Assembly: GCF_000686845.1 (NCBI RefSeq)
Contig: NZ_JMLS01000002.1
Span: forward strand, 1-64,000
DNA: 64,000 nucleotides
Direction of reading: 5' to 3'
Source: Paenibacillus sp. UNC451MF
GTDB taxonomy: Bacteria > Bacillota > Bacilli > Paenibacillales > NBRC-103111
Part shown: positions 14,602 through 23,630 of the stretch, piece by piece
Layout: each line of letters begins with the position of its first letter
How positions within the stretch are numbered: position 1 is the stretch's first letter
Translations under genes and position numbers: made by a program
The notes under the pieces: model-generated
Told to the model about the DNA's origin: nothing
The model's database searches: none
What the model saw: only the letters and a program-made list of their open reading frames with translations

Positions 14602-17211
14602 TTAACTACATCTGCTATAACCGCAGTTGCTGCAGTTTTTGCAGCCTTCACTGTTGATCAGCGAGGCGCTGCCGCAAGATGGGCACAAGTCGAGCGAAGT
14701 AGCCGACTGGCGGTTCACTGCGTACTGAGCCGTCGTCTCCATGACGACTTCTTGTGTAGCCGTGACGTAAGCATCCGCTTCGTCGGAGAAATCACCGTGC
14801 ATCTCCAACGCTTTGGCAACGGCATCCGCAATCGATTCGACTCGGTTAGCGCCAAATCCAATTGCACCGGAGCCTCCAATTCCTTTGAGGTGCTTCGTCA
14901 GAAGCTGTACTTTATTTCCGTGGTCACCATAACGCAGGAACAAGGAAATAACTCGACCTAACGCTTCGGACATTGCGAACACATCGGAGCCTGCTTTGCC
15001 TACGTTCAAGAAAATCTCACTCGGTGTACCATTCATATCATTGATCGTAATATAAGCCATTCCGAACGGTGTGTTGAATTTATAAGTAGCGCCACGTAAT
15101 ATTTGCGGACGGCGTTTGTATTCTTTGTCGAGTACTGGGCTCGGCTTCACATCGGATGAAACGGCCATCGATTGAAGCACACTGCTCACGGCTGTAATTT
15201 CTTCACTGATCTTAGCCGTTTCCGGCTGAGCTTCCGCTTTTAATGTCTCGGCGGCAGCGGGAGAAGCGGATTTATCTTCTTTCTTCTCCGTGGAAAGCAC
15301 CTGCACATCGCGGCTGCCGTCGCGATAGATCGTAACCCCTTTGCAGCCAAGGTCGAAGGCAAGTTCATACAAACGTTTCGTCTCGTCAACCGTGAAATCG
15401 GAAGGACAATTTGCCGTCTTCGAGATGGAGCTGTCTACCCATTTCTGAATGGCCGCTTGAGCCCGAATATGATCCTCGGCCGACAAGTCCATTGCTGTCA
15501 CAAAGTGCTCCGGAAGCTCTTCATTAGGATGTGCATCCTTCCATTCCTGTGCAATCGGAACATACTGCTTATCGAAGCCTAGTCGGCTTTGACGGTAGTA
15601 CTCAAATGCGAAGTAAGGCTCGATACCTGTCGAGGTTCCTACCATCGTTCCGGTGCTGCCTGTCGGCGCTTGGGTAATAACAGTGACGTTGCGCATGCCA
15701 TTCTTCTGAATGGCTGCTCCAACCTCAGGATATACGCTAGTCATGTTCTTCATGAATCCGCTTTGCAAGAACGGCTCCGCTTCGAATTTTTGGAAGCTGC
15801 CCTTTTCAGCTGCAATATCAGCAGATGCCAAATAAGCTTCTTTCGCCATAAATCCGTACAGCTGGTCAAGGAATACTAGCGATTCCGGGCTTCCATAACG
15901 GATCTCCAGCTTGATCATCAGCTCCGCCAGACCCATGGTACCTAACCCTACTCGGCGCTCACCTTGTTGATTAACCCGGTTTTCTTCGAAATGATAAGGT
16001 GTTTTGTCAATAACATTATCAAGAAAACGTGTAGAATAGCGAACGACTTTACCGAGTTCATCCCAAGCCACATCGTGCTTTTCCTCATCGTAAAAACGAG
16101 ACAAATTAACGGCAGACAGATTACACACGCCCCAAGCCGGCAACCCTTGCTCCCCGCAAGGGTTAGTGCAAATGATTGGATTGAAGTACCAGCTGTTGGA
16201 CATCTGGTTGTAATATTCCATAAAGACGACGCCGGGCTCCGCCGATTTCCAAGCCGACTCAATGATTGTATGCCACACCTCACGCGCCTTCACCGTGCGG
16301 TACACGTTCACTTGCTTGCCAAGCTTCTTCCACTTGTCCAGATCTCCGTCCCACAGCTCATCGTACTCCGAGTCTGTCGTATCCGGATATACAAGCTCCC
16401 AGTCCAGGTCTTCCTTGACGGCCTTCATAAACCCGTTGCTTACGCAAACGGATAAGTTGGCATTCGTGATTTGTCCCATGCTTTGCTTAACTGTAATAAA
16501 ATCGACAACGTCCGGATGCCAGTCGTTCATCATCAGCATTAATGCGCCGCGACGACTTCCTCCCTGTTCGATCAAACCGGTCGTATAGCTGAACAATCCT
16601 CCCCAAGATACAGCACCGCTTGAAGAGCCGTTCACTCCTTTAACAACCGCTCTACGCGGACGCAAAGAAGACAGATTAATGCCGACGCCTCCACCACGCG
16701 CCATAATTTCCGTCATCTCGGAGAGCGTGCTCATTATACCGCCACGACTATCATGCGGGGACGGGATAACATAACAGTTAAACAGTGTCAGCTCATCGCT
16801 CGCATCAGCCCCTGCAGCAATCCGCCCACCTGGAACAAGCTTCCAATCATCCAATATATATCTGAATTTTTGAGTCCATTCTTCCTTTTTCTCGGGTGTT
16901 GCTTCTACTGATGCCATGGCTCCAGCTAACCGGTCCCAAAGCTGCTCAGGTGTTTTTTCCAATGTTAAAGTAAGCTTCTCTACTGCAGATTCAACAATGT
17001 CTCCACTGCGGAGCTTGACGCGTACCTGTTTTCCATCCCTCGATACTACCTCGCCGACTTCCTTGGCAGGGAATTTGGGATCATCCTTCGTTAATACCAA
17101 TACGGTATCCCCAACTTTTGTATGGCTCGTGTCTGCGTTTTTCATCGCATAACGGTCAAGAAATATTTTTTCACTTAATCCATCGAGTTTATTGCCGTTT
17201 ACCGTGTTCAA
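14602..17211 (-). CDS. nrdJ: Vitamin B12-dependent (class II) ribonucleotide reductase
   Basis: 869 residues. It reduces ribonucleotides to deoxyribonucleotides using adenosylcobalamin to generate the thiyl radical, so it works with or without oxygen. Seen: a KOW/SH3-like insert near residues 30-80, NCYVIPSPHDSRGG with the first redox Cys, TNPCGEQ around the radical Cys, APTGSTGTMVGTSTGIEP, and a C-terminal zinc-ribbon-like CPSCG...CKNCSNCGYSRC. The start is TTG at 17211 with GGGAGG eight bases upstream. An NrdR-box-like site overlaps its promoter. No other nrd genes are in the window. Confidence 0.96.
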   Translation of the reverse strand: MNTVNGNKLDGLSEKIFLDRYAMKNADTSHTKVGDTVLVLTKDDPKFPAKEVGEVVSRDGKQVRVKLRSGDIVESAVEKLTLTLEKTPEQLWDRLAGAMASVEATPEKKEEWTQKFRYILDDWKLVPGGRIAAGADASDELTLFNCYVIPSPHDSRGGIMSTLSEMTEIMARGGGVGINLSSLRPRRAVVKGVNGSSSGAVSWGGLFSYTTGLIEQGGSRRGALMLMMNDWHPDVVDFITVKQSMGQITNANLSVCVSNGFMKAVKEDLDWELVYPDTTDSEYDELWDGDLDKWKKLGKQVNVYRTVKAREVWHTIIESAWKSAEPGVVFMEYYNQMSNSWYFNPIICTNPCGEQGLPAWGVCNLSAVNLSRFYDEEKHDVAWDELGKVVRYSTRFLDNVIDKTPYHFEENRVNQQGERRVGLGTMGLAELMIKLEIRYGSPESLVFLDQLYGFMAKEAYLASADIAAEKGSFQKFEAEPFLQSGFMKNMTSVYPEVGAAIQKNGMRNVTVITQAPTGSTGTMVGTSTGIEPYFAFEYYRQSRLGFDKQYVPIAQEWKDAHPNEELPEHFVTAMDLSAEDHIRAQAAIQKWVDSSISKTANCPSDFTVDETKRLYELAFDLGCKGVTIYRDGSRDVQVLSTEKKEDKSASPAAAETLKAEAQPETAKISEEITAVSSVLQSMAVSSDVKPSPVLDKEYKRRPQILRGATYKFNTPFGMAYITINDMNGTPSEIFLNVGKAGSDVFAMSEALGRVISLFLRYGDHGNKVQLLTKHLKGIGGSGAIGFGANRVESIADAVAKALEMHGDFSDEADAYVTATQEVVMETTAQYAVNRQSATSLDLCPSCGSASLINSEGCKNCSNCGYSRCS

Positions 17212-17271
17212 TACAACAACCTCCCGAAATTAAACTACAACAAGTATCACAACATCTGGTATGCGATTTCC

Positions 17272-17277
17272 ATTATA
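17272..17277 (-). promoter_or_regulatory. nrdJ -10 box
   Basis: TATAAT on the minus strand, about 60 bases before the start codon. The NrdR-like box at 17280-17295 lies just upstream of it, in the promoter spacer. No clear -35 is seen. Confidence 0.6.
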
Positions 17278-17279
17278 CA

Positions 17280-17295
17280 ATACAATATATAGTGT
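17280..17295. promoter_or_regulatory. NrdR box
   Basis: ATACAATATATAGTGT matches the NrdR consensus ACACWATATATWGTGT at 15 of 16 positions. NrdR represses ribonucleotide reductase genes when dATP is high. Boxes normally come in pairs; a second good copy was not found. Confidence 0.7.
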
Positions 17296-17608
17296 TTCTA
17301 ATAGGTGAGTAGCGGAATTTGGTAATTAGGACAAGACGGTATGCCGAATGCTCTTATTTGCTCCAGAAATCGCTTTATTTCGTTAACAGCAGCTTCACTT
17401 TTTTCGACAAAAAACAGTACTTTCAAGCAGGCGAAATAGTGTAATTAGAGACTTGAGACCTATTGGCATCAGTCTCGAAAACGTAACCCTATCCTCGGAC
17501 AAACCATCGGTTTTTTGACATCCATCCTTTTCATTGTTAACCTAGTTGAGTAGCTAGTGAACCATCTGCCGGACATCCGCTGTCTAAAGATATTATATCA
17601 TAATCAAA

Positions 17609-17641
17609 ACAAAAATAACAAACATATGTTCTTGTTTTTGT
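17609..17641 (+). repeat. Imperfect palindrome in front of dat
   Basis: Arms built on ACAAAAA and TTTTTGT surround the perfect core AACATATGTT (17621-17630). It lies just upstream of the AAAGGAGG ribosome site of dat and could be an operator or a leader hairpin. The remaining 17296-17608 stretch of this divergent region shows no gene. Confidence 0.4.
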
Positions 17642-17663
17642 CCAACAAAAGGAGGCCACTTAC

Positions 17664-18497
17664 ATGTATTTATATCAGAATGAATTTGTTCCTAAGGATC
17701 AGGTTCATATTTCACCCGACGATCGTGGCTACTACTTCGGAGACGGTGTGTATGAGGTCTTTCGCGTCTACAACGGCACCTTGTTCGAAGCCGAAGGACA
17801 CTATGATAGACTGGAGAAAAGTGCGCGCGAAGTTCGGATTCCACTCCCCTATTCCATCGAGCATTTGGATGAACAGCTGCGGAAATTAATTAGACTTAAT
17901 GAGCTGACGGAAGGTACGGTTTACATGCAGATAACCCGTGGCGCCGCACTCCGTTCACATCCTTTTCCCAACCAAGCAGAGCCGGTTCTTATGGCATACT
18001 GCACCGAGATGGCAAGACCTTTGCAGAATATGAAGCAAGGCATAACCGCTATTACTGTGGACGATATCCGTTGGCTTCGCTGTGATTTGAAGACATTGAA
18101 CCTGCTGCCGAACGTTATGGCCAAACAGCATGCACTGGACCAAGGAGCTCATGAGGTCATTCTCCACCGTAACGGAACGGTTACCGAATGCAGTGCTTCC
18201 AATATCATGATAGTTATAAACGGTGAATTGCACACCCATCCCGCCAACCATCTCATCCTGCATGGTATTACACGTGCTGTGGTGTTGAGTCTGGCACGAA
18301 ATCTTAACATCCCTGTAAGGGAAGAAGCCTTCACTCTTGACGATCTACGAAGAGCGGATGAAGTCTTCATCACCGGAACAACTACAGAGATCACGCCAAT
18401 CATCTCCATTAACAAGGAGGCCGTAGGGCAAGGCACACGAGGAATGGTAACTGAGAAGCTGCAAGCAGCATTTGAAGAGCATCTCCTTCAGCCCTAG
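17664..18497 (+). CDS. dat: D-amino acid aminotransferase
   Basis: 277 residues, PLP enzyme of fold type IV. DDRGYYFGDGVYEVFRVYNG is the N-terminal signature; the lysine in CDLKTLNLLPNVMAKQ binds PLP; TRGAALRSHPFP holds the R-x-H pair that recognises the carboxylate of D-amino acids and separates Dat from branched-chain aminotransferases. It makes D-glutamate/D-alanine interconversions for peptidoglycan or degrades D-amino acids. ATG with AAAGGAGG seven bases upstream. Transcribed divergently from nrdJ; ends at a hairpin shared with lipM. Confidence 0.92.
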   Translation: MYLYQNEFVPKDQVHISPDDRGYYFGDGVYEVFRVYNGTLFEAEGHYDRLEKSAREVRIPLPYSIEHLDEQLRKLIRLNELTEGTVYMQITRGAALRSHPFPNQAEPVLMAYCTEMARPLQNMKQGITAITVDDIRWLRCDLKTLNLLPNVMAKQHALDQGAHEVILHRNGTVTECSASNIMIVINGELHTHPANHLILHGITRAVVLSLARNLNIPVREEAFTLDDLRRADEVFITGTTTEITPIISINKEAVGQGTRGMVTEKLQAAFEEHLLQP

Positions 18498-18522
18498 TCA
18501 TAGCTTCCTTCTTCATCAAAAA

Positions 18523-18550
18523 AACCTTCGGAGAATTATCTCCGAAGGTT
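18523..18550. terminator. Bidirectional terminator between dat and lipM
   Basis: AACCTTCGGAGA and TCTCCGAAGGTT form a 12-bp perfect stem with an ATTA loop. The run of A on its left gives the U-tract for lipM; the stem covers the last codons of lipM. Confidence 0.85.
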
Positions 18551-19378
18551 CCATGTATCATTAGCGTATTTATCCGCAATCAGCTGTTCCACAAGCGTCT
18601 GCTCATACTCGGTCAGTCCACTTTCCTCGAACTCCACGTTCAAGCCTTCCGCCATTCCCTCCCGGAATGCGTGTTCCACTTCGGACAATACCACAGTCGA
18701 CCTGCCCAATTGACGGCAAATATCATTGATCGCCACTGCTTTTTGCGAAAATTGCTGTTTGAGTCTCTCTTGTATCCGTTCATTCTTGAACTTCAACACT
18801 CGAAACAATTGATCCGTATCCATATCGAGGAGAATGGACCCATGCTGCAGTACAACCTGCTTCTGCCTGGTTTGCGCACTCCCCGCAATTTTACGTCCTT
18901 CCACTACAAGCTCATACCATGATGGGGAATCAAAGCAGGCCGAAGAACCCATTGATGCATATTTGCTTTTATCTTCTTCGCTGGCAAGCTGTACCATTTG
19001 CGCGTCCAACCCTAACTTTTGAAATCCTAACAATAGCCCTTCGCTAAGGACTCGGTAAGCTTCCGTCACTCCGCTTGGAATACCGGGATAGCTCTCAGAG
19101 ACAATGATGCTGTAAGTCAATTCCTTGTCATGCAGCACGGCACGCCCCCCCGTAGGTCTGCGAACAAAGCCGAGTTGTTCTTCACGGAGCTGTTCAAAAT
19201 CAACTTCCTCGGATTTTTGAAAATAACCTATCGATAAAGTCGGAGGGTTCCATCCATAAAAACGGACTGTAGGGACCGACTTCCCTTCACTATGTGCTAT
19301 AAGAATCGCTTCATCAACCGCCATATTATAGGAGGGATCATGCAATCCCGATGAAATAAACCGCCAAGTTGGCTTCAT
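18536..19378 (-). CDS. lipM: Octanoyltransferase LipM (octanoyl-ACP:GcvH)
   Basis: 280 residues. WRFISSG-HDPSYNMAVDEA, VRFYGWNPPTLSIGYFQ, GFVRRPTGGRAVLHDKELTYSI and SSACFDSPSWYELVVEGRKIAGSAQTR-QK follow the Bacillus LipM sequence closely, including the active-site Cys in the ACFDSP segment that sets LipM apart from LplA ligases. It moves octanoate from acyl carrier protein to GcvH at the start of lipoate synthesis. In Bacillus lipM (yqhM) is near yqhH and yqhG, as here. Confidence 0.93.
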   Translation of the reverse strand: MKPTWRFISSGLHDPSYNMAVDEAILIAHSEGKSVPTVRFYGWNPPTLSIGYFQKSEEVDFEQLREEQLGFVRRPTGGRAVLHDKELTYSIIVSESYPGIPSGVTEAYRVLSEGLLLGFQKLGLDAQMVQLASEEDKSKYASMGSSACFDSPSWYELVVEGRKIAGSAQTRQKQVVLQHGSILLDMDTDQLFRVLKFKNERIQERLKQQFSQKAVAINDICRQLGRSTVVLSEVEHAFREGMAEGLNVEFEESGLTEYEQTLVEQLIADKYANDTWNLRR

Positions 19379-19394
19379 GCTGTCTTCCCGCCTT

Positions 19395-20483
19395 TCATCT
19401 TTTACCGCATATTTCTTTGCCTGCTGTTATTTCTTCAATTTTAAATTCACGCAGCGGCTTGTCCGAAGCATCGATCCCAACTAAAGCAATGGTACCGTCC
19501 TCGGAAAGAACAGCAAATTGATCTCCGAGCGGCGTGATGTCCACCGGACGGTGATCCCAAGCCAACTGCATTTGCTTGTGGCTTTTTAAATCAAGCAGTG
19601 CCAAGGGCTTCTCAATGTCCAACGCGTTGTTCGTCACATCGTAACGATCAATGAGCATTTTACCTTGTAACGCAGACATTGTATAGGAATAGGGTCTTGT
19701 ATTGGAAACAAAATTGCTTGTTAATTCGTATGGCACCTGCTGGGGATCAAACTTGAATATTTTATTGGACCATTCCGTCTTGTTCCGCTGTGAAATCATC
19801 ATATACACATCACCGTTGGAGTCAATGCTGACTTGATCGAGAGGATATCGTCTAGCTTCCTGAATCAATTTGCCCCAATCCCCGCTTTGCAAATCGGCTT
19901 TATACACATTAGAGCTTGTCTCCGCATTGTTGGAGGTTACGAAGAATACATCCTTGCCTACGCCTTTTACATCCTCCACGCCACCGGGTACGAGCCATTC
20001 CTTTACCCATTTATGATCCTTCAGCTGGTAAATACCTACCTTCGTCATGTCGACGCCTTTTTGTGCCGTTTTTTCTGCTGATGAGACGAACATCAGGTCG
20101 CCGTATACGTAACTAAATTTAGGAGACAGCTGAGGAGTTGCATACTGTGCAAACTTATCCGATTGCTTGTCCCTTATATAAAAGCCCTTGAATGCTTTAG
20201 TATCCTCTGGGTTGTACACCGTAACAACCGTATGCTCCGAGGTGTAATTCACGCTGCTGATTGGCTGGGACGTTTGCAATATCAGCTTACTGTGCTGTGT
20301 TTTGCTGTTCACGGTAAACACCTGAGTGTCATCGGTGACCAACAAATCTCCAAGCTCATCGATAGCTAGAGTAGCCTCGGCATCAATTGCCGTCAGCTTC
20401 GGTTTTGCATCCTTACTCACGTAATGGAATATACCCAGGCTCATCAGGATTAGCGCAACAAGCGCCGTAAGCCATACCTTCAA
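19395..20483 (-). CDS. Membrane-anchored protein, beta-propeller-like, unknown function
   Basis: 362 residues: one N-terminal membrane helix (VWLTALVALILMSLGIFHYV) and an extracellular part of short beta-strand repeats with YxxD and SxDG-type turns (for example VSIDSNGDVYMMIS and LAVLSEDGTIALVG-like stretches), reminiscent of a propeller. No catalytic motif. TTG at 20483 is preferred as start since AAGGAAG lies seven bases before it; GTG at 20501 would add six residues. It lies 16 bases upstream of lipM on the same strand, so the two may be co-transcribed. I do not recognise the family. Confidence 0.7.
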   Translation of the reverse strand: MKVWLTALVALILMSLGIFHYVSKDAKPKLTAIDAEATLAIDELGDLLVTDDTQVFTVNSKTQHSKLILQTSQPISSVNYTSEHTVVTVYNPEDTKAFKGFYIRDKQSDKFAQYATPQLSPKFSYVYGDLMFVSSAEKTAQKGVDMTKVGIYQLKDHKWVKEWLVPGGVEDVKGVGKDVFFVTSNNAETSSNVYKADLQSGDWGKLIQEARRYPLDQVSIDSNGDVYMMISQRNKTEWSNKIFKFDPQQVPYELTSNFVSNTRPYSYTMSALQGKMLIDRYDVTNNALDIEKPLALLDLKSHKQMQLAWDHRPVDITPLGDQFAVLSEDGTIALVGIDASDKPLREFKIEEITAGKEICGKR

Positions 20484-20638
20484 TACCCATCTTCCTTTCA
20501 CACCATGTATTTAATCATCATATAGCATTCATGCGGGTTATGAAAGTAGTTCTTTTCGTCCATACTAATATTTAACGTTTTACCTTACGTTTGCCAGCTT
20601 TCCTTTCCTTAGGAGGGCGCAAAAAGGAGTGGCATGCC

Positions 20639-22447
20639 ATGCAACCAACAGAGAAACAAGAACACGTGCGGCCTTTTAACGAACATGTGCAGCTGCATTT
20701 TGACAGGGAATGGTTCGAGCAATTAAACGATAAAGCGCTGCGTAACGGTCCATGGGACGATTGGACATTGTATCAGCTTGCCTATGAAGCGGAGCAGGCC
20801 AGCTTGATTTCCAGCTTTGATCAGCTCCAATCACTGGTCCATATTCAACATGTGACTCCAATGCCTCATCAAATTGACACGGCTAAAAGAGTTTTGACCG
20901 AAATGCGCGGAAGAGCAATATTGGCCGACGAGGTAGGTCTAGGCAAAACCATTGAAGCCGGACTTATTTTAAAAGAATATATGATTCGGGGTTTGGTCAA
21001 AAAAGTGCTGATCCTCGTCCCCGCCTCCCTTGTGCTGCAATGGGTACGGGAGCTGAATCAGAAATTCGGCATCTCCGCCGTAGCCCAAAAAAAAGAATAC
21101 ATGTGGGCTCAGTACGATATTATCGTCGCTTCCATGGACACCGCCAAGCGCGATCCTCACCGGGACATTGTCCTCGGAATGGAGTATGACATGCTGATCG
21201 TCGATGAAGCCCATAAGCTCAAGAACAAAAAGACAACTAACTATCAGTTCATCAACGAACTTCGCAAAAAATACTGCCTGCTCCTAACTGCAACGCCGGT
21301 TCAGAATGACTTGAGCGAACTATACAATCTCATCACCCTGCTCAAACCAGGCCAACTCGGGGGCCAGGGCAGCTTTCAAGCTAATTTTGTGGTCGACAAG
21401 CGTATTCCGAAAAACGAAGAGCAGCTGCAGCAGGAGCTGTCCAAAGTTATGATCCGCAATCGTCGGAGTGATGGCAACGTAAATTTCACAAAGCGGATCG
21501 TACGCAACATTCCTCTTACCCTTTCACCAGAGGAGCAAGCGCTTTATGACGGAGTGACCAATTTCGTGAAAGGCCGATATGAAGAGGCAGGCGGAGATCT
21601 TAGCAGTATTTTATCGCTAGTCACCTTGCAGCGTGAAGTATGCAGCAGCCGCGACGCCGTATTTATCACACTGGTCAACATGTTTAAGAAGACCGCAGAG
21701 GACTCCCCCGTCCGCCCACGGATATGGCAGCTGGTTGAGCTTATTCGAAGCATCAAAGCCAACACAAAAGCCGAGAAGGTAATGGAGCTTGTACAGGAGA
21801 TCAATGATAAGGTCATCATTTTCACGGAATATCGAGCTTCTCAGGAATATTTGATTCAGTATTTGAAGGAGCATAAAATTTCAGCCGTCCCTTATCGCGG
21901 TGGGATGAACCGGGGTAAAAAGGATTGGATGATGGATTTATTCCGTAATCGCGCACAGGTGCTAGTTGCAACAGAAGCCGGTGGCGAAGGGATTAACCTT
22001 CAGTTTTGTCATAACATGATCAACTTCGATCTGCCTTGGAATCCGATGAGGGTAGAGCAGCGCATCGGTCGCGTTCACCGTCTCGGGCAGCAGGACGACG
22101 TGAAAATATACAATTTATCCACCAACGGAACGATAGAAGAATACATTCTGTCCCTGCTGCATGAAAAAATCAACATGTTCGAGCTGGTCATCGGAGAACT
22201 GGATACGATACTGGAGCGCTTTGAGCAATCCAATTCATTAGAGAAGCATTTGGCTCAAATGATCCTCTCTTCATCCGGTGAGGAGGATATCCGACGTCGG
22301 ATGGATGATCTTGGACGCTCTTTCTCTTCCATTCGTTCCGAAGTAGAAAGAGACAGCAGAACGCACGAAGAAGCTCGATTAACTTCCATGCTGGATGCAG
22401 TTGGCCAATCGATACCAATCTCAGGGGAAACAGAGGTGTCTCCATGA
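20639..22447 (+). CDS. yqhH: SNF2-family helicase YqhH
   Basis: 602 residues. Motif I is DEVGLGKTIEAGLILKEY, motif II DEAHKLKN, motif III LLTATPVQNDLSELYNL, motif VI QRIGRVHRLGQQ; both RecA-like lobes are complete. It is a short RapA/HepA-like double-strand DNA translocase. Residues 20-70 form a small N-terminal domain. ATG at 20639 has AAGGAG nine bases upstream; an in-frame ATG at 20591 has none. It overlaps yqhG by four bases (ATGA), the same pair as in Bacillus subtilis, so the two proteins probably work together, in an unknown process. Confidence 0.92.
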   Translation: MQPTEKQEHVRPFNEHVQLHFDREWFEQLNDKALRNGPWDDWTLYQLAYEAEQASLISSFDQLQSLVHIQHVTPMPHQIDTAKRVLTEMRGRAILADEVGLGKTIEAGLILKEYMIRGLVKKVLILVPASLVLQWVRELNQKFGISAVAQKKEYMWAQYDIIVASMDTAKRDPHRDIVLGMEYDMLIVDEAHKLKNKKTTNYQFINELRKKYCLLLTATPVQNDLSELYNLITLLKPGQLGGQGSFQANFVVDKRIPKNEEQLQQELSKVMIRNRRSDGNVNFTKRIVRNIPLTLSPEEQALYDGVTNFVKGRYEEAGGDLSSILSLVTLQREVCSSRDAVFITLVNMFKKTAEDSPVRPRIWQLVELIRSIKANTKAEKVMELVQEINDKVIIFTEYRASQEYLIQYLKEHKISAVPYRGGMNRGKKDWMMDLFRNRAQVLVATEAGGEGINLQFCHNMINFDLPWNPMRVEQRIGRVHRLGQQDDVKIYNLSTNGTIEEYILSLLHEKINMFELVIGELDTILERFEQSNSLEKHLAQMILSSSGEEDIRRRMDDLGRSFSSIRSEVERDSRTHEEARLTSMLDAVGQSIPISGETEVSP

Positions 22448-23481
22448 AGACGGATCAAATACAGAGCTTTGTCATGAGATATCTCGAAGCTGAGAAATGC
22501 GACATATTGGAGAAGCATCCGGCATATGTCACCGTTAAGCTTTCTCCCTCGGCCGATAGAGAGCTCACTTATCGGCCCTACTACTGGACCTTAGTGGAAC
22601 GCACTGGGGCGACTCCCGAAACCATGACCTGTACCTTTGTCTTCGATCCCGAAGCGCACAAGGCATCCTTGACATCGGCAAATTCCACTGCGACTTCACC
22701 CGTATCTAGTGACCTGCAAGCAGCCGGTTCAACCGCAGCGCAGACTACGGCCAATCCCACAGGGACGACGGCTCCAGCAGCTCCCGGAGCTCCTGCACAG
22801 CAAGACAGTATACTAGGGCGGTACTTCGGGTTTGTACCGACCCAAATGACAGCCCGCGTTCCCAAGGACGAGGTGACCTTCGGCAGCAGACGGCTGGAGC
22901 AAATTTTCCAGGCTGTTCGCAATAAAGGCCGATTCGTTCATCTATACGAGCATTATAAGCCTGAGCACCAGCCGAGATCTTCTCCTATGTCCACTACTGC
23001 GTATGAGACCTGGTTGCAGGTTAACTTTAAAGTAGAGTTTGCCTGTGATATGAAGCGAAGTGAAATTCACTCCCTAGGGTTTCATATGGTTACCGGTGAA
23101 ATTTGCGAGAATTTTCAGGAGCGGCTGCTTAACAAACGGTTATCGCCAAGGATTCCCGCCCAGGTCTATATGATACCCGACAAGTTTACGTTGCCTCGGG
23201 CAGTTATTTACCTGGAGCAGTATTTGGAGACTATTCTTAGAAACTATGATCACTCTTGGGCGGCGGAAGCCAAGCTTCGTCTTGAGGATGAGCTTCAACG
23301 CATACGTTCCTATTACGAGCCATTAATTCTTCATGCCGAATTAGAAAAAAAGCATGAAATCGATACACAATATTCGAAACGCCGGCAAGAAATCGATTGG
23401 CAGTTCCGCCCGCGCATCCAAATATCCGTCATCAATTGCGGACTGTTTCATCTTCACACGGGAAATCCGGCTATGAACTGA
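22444..23481 (+). CDS. yqhG: YqhG-family protein with a low-complexity insert
   Basis: 345 residues, longer than the roughly 260 of Bacillus YqhG. The N-terminal part (VMRYLEAEKCDILEKHPAYV, then TYRPYYWTLVERTGA) and the C-terminal two thirds (VPKDEVTFGSRRLEQIF onward, ending in a long charged helix and QIDWQFRPRIQISVINCGLF-like strands) are family-like. Residues about 76-118 are a Ser/Thr/Ala/Pro-rich linker absent from the Bacillus protein. Translation is coupled to yqhH by an ATGA overlap. Function unknown. Confidence 0.85.
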   Translation: MKTDQIQSFVMRYLEAEKCDILEKHPAYVTVKLSPSADRELTYRPYYWTLVERTGATPETMTCTFVFDPEAHKASLTSANSTATSPVSSDLQAAGSTAAQTTANPTGTTAPAAPGAPAQQDSILGRYFGFVPTQMTARVPKDEVTFGSRRLEQIFQAVRNKGRFVHLYEHYKPEHQPRSSPMSTTAYETWLQVNFKVEFACDMKRSEIHSLGFHMVTGEICENFQERLLNKRLSPRIPAQVYMIPDKFTLPRAVIYLEQYLETILRNYDHSWAAEAKLRLEDELQRIRSYYEPLILHAELEKKHEIDTQYSKRRQEIDWQFRPRIQISVINCGLFHLHTGNPAMN

Positions 23482-23630
23482 CGAAATCTGCTAAAAATAG
23501 AAGCTAACTTTTTTTTGCTGCGCTACAGGTTCTAACAAACTTTTCAAGGCATATTTTATACAATAAGGGCATAGCAATTCCTTCAAGCGACAACATCCGT
23601 GCCCGATACCCAAGACAAGCAGGTGAATGG

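Noticed and set aside
17212-17400. Cobalamin riboswitch expected upstream of nrdJ
   Set aside because: No B12-box-like sequence was seen; the region is explained by a promoter with an NrdR box.
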